Source: a virus. From it: a DNA stretch of 31,717 bases. The translations under genes were made by a program, and so were the position numbers. Shown one piece after another: positions 14,948-24,600 of the stretch (its first letter is position 1; every line of letters starts with the position of its first letter). The stretch lies in IMG/VR virus record IMGVR_UViG_3300030329_000532, positions 1 to 31,717 of that record, one strand, 5' to 3'. The notes below the pieces were generated by a model. That model was not told the DNA's origin. It made no database searches and saw nothing but the letters and a program-made list of their open reading frames with translations.

Positions 14948-16690
14948 ATGGCATATGGAAATAATAGAGCAGGTAATGGAAATGGAAACAATAGAGGTAG
15001 TTTATCCAATGTTTCTGTTAATTTATCTATAGATGGTGAATCTAGTGTTGATTGTGAATCAATAAAAAATTATTCAGATTCTTTTTCAATATTACAAGAA
15101 GTAAGTGGTGGTTCAGATAGTTTTATATCATTAGTTAAAGCAAGTAAAGACCCAGCAGAAAGTAGTGTCCATAATGCTAAAGTAGTATTAGTTAAAAATG
15201 TAAGTAATATAACAGCAGAATTATTATTTAAAGTTCAAGCATGGAAAGATAGTAGTAGTGTAGATGCAGTTAATACTGATGCTTTAGGAATGTCTACTGA
15301 AACAAGGAATTTTAGATACTGGAGTACCATATTACCAGCAGGTGAGTTTTTATATTTACCAAATAGTAGATATGTTGCATATGAAAATGCTACAGCAGGA
15401 ACAGTTGAATCAGCAGCCTATGCTCCAGTAGGTGCTATAGCTATAGAGCCAAAAGATATTAATAGTGGTAATGAATTTAGTGCAGTAGCAGAAATAGGTT
15501 CTGGGCCTAAATATGGTAATGGAACAGCAGAATTACTTACTGAAGATGTTGCTCTTGATGAAACTGAAATAAATACAGATGATGGTGATTGGTATAAAGC
15601 AGGGGATTTAATTATGGTTGACAGTGAGGTTATGGAAGTTCTTTCTGTATCAGTAGAAACAATAACTGTTAAAAGGGGATTACTTGGTTCAACTGAACAA
15701 ACTCATGATGATGATGATCCTGTATTATATTTCTTTGGTAATGAATATTTACCATACAATGTAGGGAAGTGTATGTCAGATAAAGAAGGTAGATTCAAAC
15801 AAAGAGGAGCATTTTTTGGATATACTAGAACTACAGATGAGATTGTAGATGGGCTTGTGCCAGGTAGTGTGGCAATTAATATAGGCTATATAGAAGGAGG
15901 CTTCTTAGATTGGGGATTACAGGGAATAAAAGCCAATGATAAAACAGGTTTAGCAGCATCAACAGCATATGCAATAACCTTTGTAATAGATGAGTATAAT
16001 GTAGGTGGTATAGATAGCACATCCACTGAGCAGATAGTATCATTTACAACAGATGCTTCAGATACTACATTTGCTGGTAGTTCTAATGCTGTATTACCTA
16101 AAATACAAGATGCAATAGATGCTTTTTATTATGATGATGCTTCTGGATTAAGGAATAAAAAAGTAACTATAGGTTTACATAGAGGAGATGTTAGAGTTAA
16201 ATCACATTCAAATCATTCAGAAACAAGAGTTGGAATATCAAAATCAACAAGTGGCACATCACCATTTGATGTTGGAAGATTTCCAGCACTTAGTTCTAAT
16301 GTTCCAGTTCTTATGGGTACTCCACATGGTGGTGGAACAACAGATACAATAGTTTATGGGCCTAAATCTTCTTTAGCACTTGAAACTATAGATGATCCTG
16401 TAACAAATAAACAAATTACTAATACAAGTGCATTTATATTTGATGATGGTAATGGAAGATTAATGTATAAAGGTTCACAAGTAGGCAGTATTGACTATGA
16501 GAAGGGCCATTGTGAATGGCAAATACCAGAGCTGCCTGAAGCAGAATTTAAAGTATATGGACAATCACATTCAGCACATTCAGGTGGTTATAGTTATATT
16601 CCTTCTGGTTATAACTCAATACAAGAAATATCAGGCAGAAGTGTAAATGCAAAAGAAAAATCTAAATTACAAGTAGTTATATATGGTTAG
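14948..16690 (+). CDS. Large virion structural protein, fibre/baseplate type
   Basis: A 580-aa, acidic, beta-rich protein with a disordered Gly/Asn/Arg-rich first 18 residues (NRAGNGNGNNRGSL). The centre contains VMEVLSVSVETITVKRGLLG, a hallmark of phage structural proteins in which 'G.l..Vd.E.m.V.sv....tv.RG..GT' marks a small beta domain. Later segments (RKVTIGLHRGDVRVKSH-like region near 420 and HSNHSETRVGIS) look like a receptor-binding or capping domain. A strong AGGAG site precedes it. Its exact place in the virion cannot be told from sequence. Confidence 0.6.
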   Translation: MAYGNNRAGNGNGNNRGSLSNVSVNLSIDGESSVDCESIKNYSDSFSILQEVSGGSDSFISLVKASKDPAESSVHNAKVVLVKNVSNITAELLFKVQAWKDSSSVDAVNTDALGMSTETRNFRYWSTILPAGEFLYLPNSRYVAYENATAGTVESAAYAPVGAIAIEPKDINSGNEFSAVAEIGSGPKYGNGTAELLTEDVALDETEINTDDGDWYKAGDLIMVDSEVMEVLSVSVETITVKRGLLGSTEQTHDDDDPVLYFFGNEYLPYNVGKCMSDKEGRFKQRGAFFGYTRTTDEIVDGLVPGSVAINIGYIEGGFLDWGLQGIKANDKTGLAASTAYAITFVIDEYNVGGIDSTSTEQIVSFTTDASDTTFAGSSNAVLPKIQDAIDAFYYDDASGLRNKKVTIGLHRGDVRVKSHSNHSETRVGISKSTSGTSPFDVGRFPALSSNVPVLMGTPHGGGTTDTIVYGPKSSLALETIDDPVTNKQITNTSAFIFDDGNGRLMYKGSQVGSIDYEKGHCEWQIPELPEAEFKVYGQSHSAHSGGYSYIPSGYNSIQEISGRSVNAKEKSKLQVVIYG

Positions 16691-16700
16691 GAGAATATAG

Positions 16701-17684
16701 ATGGCAACAAATTTTAAATATGCAGGAATAGCAGATCTAACTAAATACTTTAATAGAGTTAATGATTTTGATTCTAAAGTTCAAATATTTCCAACTTTAA
16801 CATCAGGTAATCTTCATTTATTTAGAGATTCTGGTTATGTAGATAAACTATTTCTTAATAGTGAAGAACTTGCAGCAGCACAATCAACATCAGGAGCAGT
16901 TGATAGTAATGGTGAGTGGTTCTATAATGCAGACACAAATCAAGTAGAATATTATAATAGTAATTATTCATCAACTACAATAAATGAACAAGTATTTGAA
17001 GCAGGGCAAGATTTTACATCATTCTTAGAACAAACATTAGTTGATGCTTCTTTAGAGTTACATAATTATTTAGATATGAGGTACTCAACACCACTTGAAA
17101 AAATTAAACAAGTAGATACTGATACTGCTGCTGTATCAGCTGCTGAAGAATATGATCCAATTATAATTAAAGCAGTATGCTATATTGCAGCATCAAATAT
17201 GATAAGAGCAAAAGAAGGCTCTAGTGAAGAAGCAGATTATTTTCATAGCTTAGTAACTAATCCAGAAAGAACAGGAATAATAGATAAACTAAATGATGGT
17301 ATATATAAATTATCACATGAGGTAGATGCTAATGATAAAAAAGGTTCTATAAGACATAGAGCAGTTTCTGGAACTATGGATATAGTAGAACTTGCAGGTG
17401 AATATAATGGTGAATCTTATGATTTATTAAAAGTAGAAGTTGAAGCAACAGGTGCATATGGTACTGGAACATTTAAAGTTCATTATTTATCTAATGACCA
17501 ATTATTTGGAGGAACTACTACACCAGAAACTATTACAGGTGGATTACAACACATTCATGGTGGCTTATATGGTAGATTTCAAGGTGCAAGTGCAACAGAT
17601 GGTGATATATGGGAAATAGAAGTACATGGTTCACATAGGAAGCCAACAAATAAGAGCAATTTTACTATTGAAATGGTTAGATAA
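16701..17684 (+). CDS. Head-tail connector (adaptor) with extra beta domain
   Basis: A 327-aa protein. The N-terminal half has a connector-like helical bundle: FLEQTLVDASLELHNYLDMR, then YDPIIIKAVCYIAASNMIRA and a final helix, resembling the Mu gp36/DUF1320 adaptor that docks to the portal. The C-terminal third (VEVEATGAYGTGTFKVHYLS, GGLQHIHGGLYGRFQG) is a beta domain not usual for a simple adaptor. It begins the neck/tail series and overlaps the next gene by TAATG. The ribosome site is TTAGGAGAA. Confidence 0.65.
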   Translation: MATNFKYAGIADLTKYFNRVNDFDSKVQIFPTLTSGNLHLFRDSGYVDKLFLNSEELAAAQSTSGAVDSNGEWFYNADTNQVEYYNSNYSSTTINEQVFEAGQDFTSFLEQTLVDASLELHNYLDMRYSTPLEKIKQVDTDTAAVSAAEEYDPIIIKAVCYIAASNMIRAKEGSSEEADYFHSLVTNPERTGIIDKLNDGIYKLSHEVDANDKKGSIRHRAVSGTMDIVELAGEYNGESYDLLKVEVEATGAYGTGTFKVHYLSNDQLFGGTTTPETITGGLQHIHGGLYGRFQGASATDGDIWEIEVHGSHRKPTNKSNFTIEMVR

Positions 17685-18118
17685 TGGCAGTTACCTATGC
17701 AAACACTTGGAATAATATAAAAGTTGCTTTAATGAGCAAAATTAAGGCAGAGATGAAATGTCCTATATTCTCAGGAAGCTATACAGAATCAAAGGCAAAT
17801 CAGTTTATTAAGCTAATTTCTGTTGGATCTATTCAAGGTGATGTAACTAAATCATCAGAGCATAGAACATTTAATATTACTATTGAATATTATATTATGG
17901 ATAGAAAGAACTCAGAATTTGAAAAATATGTTGATAATCAAGTTAGCATATTAGAAGCATTAGTGCATGATAATCCTACATTATCATTAGCAGATTCTAC
18001 AACTGCTTATAATGTGATGATTGGAGATTGTACTAGAAATGTAGAAATAGAAGATCATGAGGAATACAATGTATCTACTTGGGATTTATCATGTGAGCAT
18101 TTAAGTAATTTAGGATAA
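17684..18118 (+). CDS. Tail completion / terminator-like protein
   Basis: A 144-aa protein of the size and make-up of phage tail terminators: N-terminal helix NTWNNIKVALMSKIKAEM, central strand pair FNITIEYYIMDRKNSEFEKY, and C-terminal VMIGDCTRNVEIEDHEEYNV leading to a final Trp strand. These proteins cap the tail tube or join it to the neck. The position between connector and tail tube fits. It starts on a TAATG overlap. Assignment is by pattern and place. Confidence 0.6.
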   Translation: MAVTYANTWNNIKVALMSKIKAEMKCPIFSGSYTESKANQFIKLISVGSIQGDVTKSSEHRTFNITIEYYIMDRKNSEFEKYVDNQVSILEALVHDNPTLSLADSTTAYNVMIGDCTRNVEIEDHEEYNVSTWDLSCEHLSNLG

Positions 18119-18128
18119 GGATAAAAAT

Positions 18129-18320
18129 ATGGCTAAATATAAAGCAAAGGCAAGTTATAAAGAGTTAGATGATAGTGAAAATTTTAAATCTTTAAAATCT
18201 TGTTCAACTCATTTAAGACTAAAAGCAGGATTAGTAGTTGAATGGAAAAATGAAATAACAGAAGTTTTAAAGAAGCATTTAACAGAAATAAAAAATACCA
18301 ATAAAGGAGGTAAAAAATAA
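18129..18320 (+). CDS. Hypothetical 63-aa basic protein in the tail operon
   Basis: Not recognised. A Lys-rich, mainly helical protein with a hydrophilic N-terminus (YKAKASYKELDDSENFKSL) and a helix rich in Lys and Glu at the end (EVLKKHLTEIKNTNKGGKK). AAGGA precedes the ATG. The stop is in a TAATG overlap with the tail tube gene, and the final Gly-Gly codons double as that gene's AAAGGAGG ribosome site. Small tail-operon proteins of this kind are common but have no known function here. Confidence 0.6.
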   Translation: MAKYKAKASYKELDDSENFKSLKSCSTHLRLKAGLVVEWKNEITEVLKKHLTEIKNTNKGGKK

Positions 18321-19324
18321 TGGCTTTAAGTACAGCTTTTCAAACAAGACAAAATACAAGAGTTATAATTGGAACAGAAGCTACTATGGGAACTGCTGCA
18401 TTAGCAACAGCAGATAGTATAGAAATGCCTGTAACAGATTATTCATTTGATGAAATACATAAACATTCATTAAGTGTAGCACCTCCAAGAACTGGTAGTG
18501 GTGCATTTACACAATCTGATGATATGGTAAAATGGCAAAGACATGATAGAATGTTTGATATATCTATAACATTTCATGGTACTGCACAAGCAATAAATAG
18601 AGTTTGTTTAACTTTATTTGAAGATGGTTCATCACCAAATGTATTACAAGGTGATATGCCAGATACTACTGATTTTAGAGATGGGCAAAGCAATACTGTA
18701 CCTGTAACATTATGGTTTGAAAATTCTGCTCATGCAGGGCATGGAACTGATTTGTATTTCACATCTTGTTTATGCACAGGATTAACATTAACTGGTGATA
18801 TAGCAAGTAATGGTGGTGTAGTTATGTGTACTGCTACATTCCAAACTGCTTATGCACCAACAGAAGGAGCATTAACATTTTCAGGTGGTGCTGGAGCACA
18901 TACTGTAATTAGTGATCAAACTACAATGTTTAATATGCATGACTTAACAGTTGAAACATTAAATGAGCAAGATTTACTATTGTATGGTTTTGATTTAGCA
19001 ATAGCAAGGCCTATTAATAGAATTGGTTTTGATAATGGTAGTAACTTTAAACCACATGGATATGCTTTGGGTGGATATGAAGTTACAGGCTCACTAACTT
19101 GTAAAAGAGATGCTGAAAGTTTAGAAGCTATAGATGCAGATATGGCTACACCACAAGCATTAGCTTTATCAGCAGGTGATGTGTTTCAAATTGATGCACC
19201 AAAATGTATAATTGATAGTGCAGGAATTAGTATGGATGATGATGGTTGGAAACAAACTATTCCATTTAGATGTACCTATTCTGGTGCAACTTCAAGCACT
19301 ATTGTTAGTATTAAAACAGCATAA
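18320..19324 (+). CDS. Major tail (tube) protein
   Basis: A 334-aa beta-rich protein placed between the tail completion protein and the chaperone/tape-measure genes, the standard site for the tail tube subunit. Its start (QTRQNTRVIIGTEATMGTAA), a repeated 'dTFq/ATFQTAY' strand (CTATFQTAYAPTEG) and the late GYEVTGSLTCKRDAE, followed by an Asp/Ala region, match siphovirus tube proteins with 'm.G...w.G.lt' strands. It has a very strong ribosome site (AAAGGAGG). It is moderately long, which may mean an added surface domain. Confidence 0.8.
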   Translation: MALSTAFQTRQNTRVIIGTEATMGTAALATADSIEMPVTDYSFDEIHKHSLSVAPPRTGSGAFTQSDDMVKWQRHDRMFDISITFHGTAQAINRVCLTLFEDGSSPNVLQGDMPDTTDFRDGQSNTVPVTLWFENSAHAGHGTDLYFTSCLCTGLTLTGDIASNGGVVMCTATFQTAYAPTEGALTFSGGAGAHTVISDQTTMFNMHDLTVETLNEQDLLLYGFDLAIARPINRIGFDNGSNFKPHGYALGGYEVTGSLTCKRDAESLEAIDADMATPQALALSAGDVFQIDAPKCIIDSAGISMDDDGWKQTIPFRCTYSGATSSTIVSIKTA

Positions 19325-19343
19325 TTAAAAACATGAGGTAAAA

Positions 19344-19601
19344 ATGAAAGCAAAGGTAAAAGGGGAAAACATTAAGCAGTTTAATGTTGAGATTAAACAA
19401 TTAACATTAGATGAGAGAGCAGAAATAAATGATATGATTATAGATACTGAAATGTCTAAAAACTTTTCATTTTGGTTAAAAATCATCAGAATAGGAACAG
19501 ATTGGACTGATGAAGAAATTAACAATTACTCTACAGATGAAATAATAGCAATAGCTGGGTGTATTATAGAGGAAACAAATAAAAAAAAATTGAAGAAATA
19601 A
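19344..19601 (+). CDS. Tail assembly chaperone G (frameshift donor)
   Basis: An 85-aa acidic helical protein after the tail tube gene, with a GAGG ribosome site. The sequence FNVEIKQLTLDERAEINDMI, followed by FSFWLKIIRIGTDWTDEEIN, is typical of siphovirus G-type chaperones that bind the tape measure. Near its end the codons AAA AAA AAA provide a slippery run (19581-19589); most ribosomes would continue to TAA 19601 and make this short form, some would shift to -1 and make the longer GT form. It is therefore the N-terminal part of two products. Confidence 0.8.
   Translation: MKAKVKGENIKQFNVEIKQLTLDERAEINDMIIDTEMSKNFSFWLKIIRIGTDWTDEEINNYSTDEIIAIAGCIIEETNKKKLKK
19581..19589 (+). promoter_or_regulatory. 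-1 ribosomal frameshift site (nine A's)
   Basis: Codons AAT AAA AAA AAA TTG near the end of the G gene contain A-AAA-AAA, the simplest X-XXY-YYZ slippery heptamer. Slipping back one base gives ATT GAA GAA ATA and an open frame that continues without a stop to 20008. The frame change is exactly -1 (frame class 0 to 2), the geometry of the lambda G/GT switch. No strong pseudoknot is obvious just downstream. Confidence 0.8.
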
Positions 19602-20008
19602 AATTTTTACTTAATATTTGGATTTCTATAAAGGGTTTAAAAAATAATGGTTATAATGGCTTTGTTTTTCCATATAAGGCATTAAGTCCAGTAACTAGAA
19701 AAAAGAAGCTATTTAATAGCATAGAGGATGTATATTTGGAACTTATTATATGTTATGATGAACTTGCTAATAAAAATATTGAAGCTATAGGTGAAACATT
19801 ATATATAGAACATTTTTTCTTTTGTAACACTTATGATTTAGTAGATTCAAAATATCAACAAAGAATAAAAGAATATAACTTTTCAAAAGCATTTAGTTGT
19901 CCTCCATATCCTTCATTAAAAGATACTCCAGCACAAGTTATTGATGAATTTCTAGCAATAGAAAATGAAATTGATTATATAAGAAAATCTAACAAAGGTA
20001 AAGAATAA
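19587..20008 (+). CDS. Tail assembly chaperone T domain, made as a G-T fusion
   Basis: This frame is open from the slippery run to TAA 20008 but has no good start: the first 130 bases lack ATG in frame, and the TTG near 19736 has no ribosome site. Joined to G by -1 shift it gives a protein of 221 aa (19344-20008). The T part has IKGLKNNGYNGFVFPYKAL, ELIICYDELANKNIEAIG and DTPAQVIDEFLAIENEIDYI, mixed helical and acidic, fitting GT chaperones that recruit tail tube subunits to the tape measure. It meets the tape-measure gene at TAATG. Confidence 0.8.
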
Positions 20009-21666
20009 TGGCAGGTGGAACAAAATATACAATAGATGTTCAAACAAGAGGTGCAAAACAATCTGAAAAACAGATTAAAGGTGTTAATGCTTCACTTGGT
20101 AACTTAGCTAAAAAGGCAGCAACAGCAGCAGGTGCTTACTTTGGTGCAAGAATGTTATTAGATGGTATTAAACAATCAATACTAGCATTTGGACAACAAG
20201 AGGAAGCTGAAAAGAAATTAAGATTTGCAGCAGGGGATATGACAGATGCTTTGATTAGACAAGCTGAAGCATTACAACAAAACACCAGATTTGGTGATGA
20301 ACAAATAATAGCTCAACAATCATATCTTGCTTCATTAGGATTAACACAGCAACAAATAGAAGATACTATATCAGCTTCACTTGATTTGGCAGCAGCTACA
20401 GGAATGTCTTTAGAATCTGCTGTAATGAATACAAGCAAAACATTAAGTGGTATGGCAGGTGAACTTGGTGAGAAACTAGGGCCAGGCTTTAGAGAAATAT
20501 CACAAGAAGCATTAAAAGCAGGTGAAGGTATTAAATTTATAGCTGAACAATTTGGTGGAACAGCACAAGCAGATGCTTCATCTTTTAATGGTCAACTGGA
20601 TCAAATGAAAAATGCAGTAGGTGATGCAGCAGAAGCATTAGGTGAATCACTTGCTCCTATAGTAACTAAAATAGCTAAAGGATTAAAGTCAGCAGCAGAA
20701 TCCTTCCAAACATTTATGAGAGCCACTACAGAAGGAGGATTAGAGCAAACTATAAGAGAAATGAAAGCATTAGGAATGAACACTAAAGAACTTGAATTAT
20801 CTTTAGTAAGGGAGAAACAATTAAGATTAGAATCTACTACTGCAATACATAACCAACAACTAGCAGCAGAAGGATATGCAGATGCAGAAGAATTTTTAAA
20901 TGATATAATGACCAATAGAAAACTTTTGTTACAATGGATGGAGCAGGAACAAAAGATAATGAACTCAGATGCAGATGAAGAATCTAAAAGAAAGGCCAAA
21001 GCAGATTTTGAAGAAGCACAAAGAATGCTTGAAACTAATACACAAAGAATTGATATGATACAGCAATTAGTTAAAGATCAAGAAAAACTAAATAGGTTAA
21101 AATTAGAAGAACAAGCACTTAATACTGAAATACATACAGATAAGCAAAAAGCAATAGATGAAGAAGAAAACAAATTAACTAAAAAAGAAAAAAAACTTGC
21201 TGGGCTTATTGCAGGAAACTTAGAAAAACAAACTGCAAACATATTAAAATCTAGTACAGTTAAAAAGGGAAGTGCTATACAAGAAGGTACAGAAAATGCT
21301 TACACTATGGCTCAAAATGCTTATAAGGCATTTGCTGATATAAAAATAGTAGGGCCTGTATTAGGTGCTTTAGCTGCTTCTGCTGCTTTTGCTTTGGGAA
21401 TGAGCCAAGTTCAAGGTATTAGGTCAGCACAATATGGTGCAGACTTTGTTACAGATGGGCCACAGATGATGATGGTTGGTGAGGGTAGTGGGCCAGAAAG
21501 AGTACAGGTTACTCCATTAGTAGATCCTAATCTGGAAGGGCCACAAGGTGGTGGTGGGGTAACATTAAATATAAGTGGAAATGTCCTTCATGAATCTTTT
21601 GTTGAGGATGAGATTATTCCTCAAATAAGGGAAGGTTTAAGAATGGGTGAGAACATGGGCATATAA
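20008..21666 (+). CDS. Tape measure protein
   Basis: A 552-aa helical protein after the chaperone genes. The start (KYTIDVQTRGAKQSEKQIKG, then NASLGNLAKKAATAAGAYFG) is a classic tape-measure opening. The middle is long Ala/Gln/Glu-rich helix (QAEALQQNTRFGDEQIIAQQ, KKEKKLAGLIAGNLEKQTAN). A hydrophobic stretch near residues 450-470 (VLGALAASAAFALGMSQV) fits membrane insertion during DNA injection. It sets tail length; at 552 aa it is short for a siphovirus, implying a fairly short tail. It starts and ends in TAATG overlaps. Confidence 0.9.
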   Translation: MAGGTKYTIDVQTRGAKQSEKQIKGVNASLGNLAKKAATAAGAYFGARMLLDGIKQSILAFGQQEEAEKKLRFAAGDMTDALIRQAEALQQNTRFGDEQIIAQQSYLASLGLTQQQIEDTISASLDLAAATGMSLESAVMNTSKTLSGMAGELGEKLGPGFREISQEALKAGEGIKFIAEQFGGTAQADASSFNGQLDQMKNAVGDAAEALGESLAPIVTKIAKGLKSAAESFQTFMRATTEGGLEQTIREMKALGMNTKELELSLVREKQLRLESTTAIHNQQLAAEGYADAEEFLNDIMTNRKLLLQWMEQEQKIMNSDADEESKRKAKADFEEAQRMLETNTQRIDMIQQLVKDQEKLNRLKLEEQALNTEIHTDKQKAIDEEENKLTKKEKKLAGLIAGNLEKQTANILKSSTVKKGSAIQEGTENAYTMAQNAYKAFADIKIVGPVLGALAASAAFALGMSQVQGIRSAQYGADFVTDGPQMMMVGEGSGPERVQVTPLVDPNLEGPQGGGGVTLNISGNVLHESFVEDEIIPQIREGLRMGENMGI

Positions 21667-24600
21667 TGATATTATCAGAAAACTTTTTAAAAGATACAAG
21701 TGGTAGAATTTATAATATAACTCCTATAGTTCTTATAACTTCTTATGATGCTAATAAAAATCATGTAATAGAACATTCATTTTCTACAGATAGGCTTATA
21801 ATACCAGTTGATGGAATTAATGTAAGTACACATCCTATTATACAAAAAATTAGTAATATTAAATCTGGTATTGATTATGATTCTAAAAAATTAAAAGTAA
21901 ACAGAATGAGATTTACATTATATAATTATTATGATGTAAATAATAAGTTTTTTGATGTTGCTAATGTTAATGATTTTACATCACTACATAATTTAAATAT
22001 ATTAATATATTATAAAACACAATCTACAACACAAATAGAATTACCTAATCCTGATGTAAATACATTTGCAGATAACTCCTGTTCTTTAATCTTTGTAGGT
22101 ACAATAACAAGAGTATCAACTACTTCTGATAATATTTCAATACAGGCTGAAGATTCAACTATAATACAAATTACTGATGAGCAAGTACCTTATAAAAAAA
22201 TTGATTATTTATCTAGTAGTGAAAAACATAAACTTCCTAAATATTCAGAAAAAGATACAGTACCTATGACTTATGGAGATGTAGATAAAGCACCTTGCTA
22301 TCCTATACATTCTTCTTCAGCAGGTGCTGATGCTTATATATTACATGATAGGCATTCATTATATGGGCCATTTATTACTAATCCTATACCACACAATATT
22401 AAATATCATAGGTATATAAGGTCATATCATAATACTAGCAATACATATAATGAATCATCAGAAATATATGGTTGGAATTATATTTATAAAGATGATAATG
22501 AAACATATTTAGCTTTAGACATGGCTTCAGCTTATGAACATCCTAATTCCCTTTCTGGTGCAGGTGGTGGTGTTAGCAATAGTAATGCTTATCATCCTAG
22601 TTTTAATCATGACAATTCAAACAAATATGCTAAAACAATTTATGATTTAAATAAAGCAAAATCTGTTGAAGGTAATACAAGTGCTGCTTATACTTATGTA
22701 TTTCCAGAAATTAGAGGTTCTTCAGCAATAAATTCTGAATCTTCTATGGATGAAGTTGCATGGTTAAAGTATTCATATCCAATAAGTGCTATAAGCACTA
22801 GCACAAGAAGCACTTACACACAATTAGCAGATTTAAAAACAACAGGCAGCAATATAATAGGTTCTGATGAAGAATATTGTTTTAGTAATAATGGTTTTGA
22901 AAGAGAATGGTATAGACATTCTGATTCTATTAATTATTACAGGAAAGATGAATATAAGTATTTAAAAGCACAGGGTGGCAGTAACCAATATGCTTCATAC
23001 TCTTATAATGATGAAGATGATTGGAAAGCATCAAGAAGGTTAAGAAAAAACAGGTTTACTGTTTTAACTCTTTCTGAAAGTATAAGACTAATAAATGGGC
23101 ATATGGATTTAAGAGCCATTAAAGATGGATCAACAGACAATCCACAAGCTCATGGTGATTGGCAGCATACTTGTTCTATAAGAATACTACCTATTGATAA
23201 GAATTTATTTAAGATTTTTGAAGATGAAGGTGGTGATGATGATGACATATTTGATACACTTGAAGAAACTTATGGTGATGAATTTGATTTAACAACAACA
23301 CTAGATGAAGCTAATGTTGATGATTTAGATGATTTTTATTATTGGTTTAAATGGTATGTTCAGCAACATTCAGCAGCATTACCATTAGGGCAATATGGTG
23401 GTTCAAAATATCACACAAGCTATAATGGTATTGAGATGTACCCTGATTGGCAAGGGTCACAAGATGAATATGTACCTTGGGCTGGAGACCCTTGGATAGA
23501 GCCTATTTCTCCTATTGTTTTTAATCAGCATTCCACATATGGCCAAGATGGATATGGTAATAGTGAAGGTATTTATGGTGGTAAAATATATGAAACACCT
23601 AAAAATATGTTACCATTTGAAACTGATAAAATTTTAGTTATAGCAACACCTGTTGGGTTTTTAGGTAATGAAGAAGATGCTTTAGGAGATAACAGAACAA
23701 TTACACTAGGCTATCAAATAGGACAATGTGCATTTACATCACATGAAAGAGATAGTTTATTTGGTGATAAATTATATGCTTCCATTACAGGTAGAGCTAT
23801 GAGCTTATATGCTAATCCACTTCAGTTTTTTGCACCAAACTTTAATATTACAGAATATTATACAAGTAGTTTTGGGTTAGGTTCAGCAGGTGGAGAAAAT
23901 GCAGGATTTAGATTATGGTATGAAGGAACAGATGGAGCAAGGCCTTCAAGTTATGAGGATATTTGTGATGATATAATGAAACAAGTTGGTGAACACTCAT
24001 TAGCATGGGAATATTATAATAATTGGAAAGCTACATATACAAACACTTCTACTCCAGCTAATGGTTATTATAGCTTACTTGAAGATTTGCATGATTTGTT
24101 ACAGCCACTTGATAGCTTTAGTTATAGACCAGATCCATCTTTAGATGATTCAGCTTTGTATTTATGTCCATTTATAGTTAATAAAATATTGATACCAAAC
24201 TGGAAAAGATATTTATACTATTTATTTAGAATGATTGTTAATAGAGAATTAGATTCAGATGGTAATTATTTAACAAGCAATTATCATTCAGGTGCTTATG
24301 ATAGAAACATACAAGAAGATTATGAAGATGGATTATCTGGTTGGTCTAAATTTAGGGAAGAATTTGAGTTTTTATTTCAACAAGTATTTAGTTACTATTA
24401 TAATACTAATGATATTGAAAATGAAATGGGTGCTTTTGCAAGATATAATAACACTTATAGTGTAAATACAGACCATTCAGTTGATACTTCTACTATTAAT
24501 GATTTTAATGATATAATGGATAATAACTTAGGTTTAGGTTATGATTTAAAAGATGATATGCTAGAAAGATATTCTTCTTATTGTAATGAAGATCATTTAA

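Noticed and set aside
19736-20008. A separate 90-aa gene starting at TTG 19736
   Set aside because: No ribosome site; the frame is open far upstream and joins the G gene exactly by a -1 shift at nine A's.
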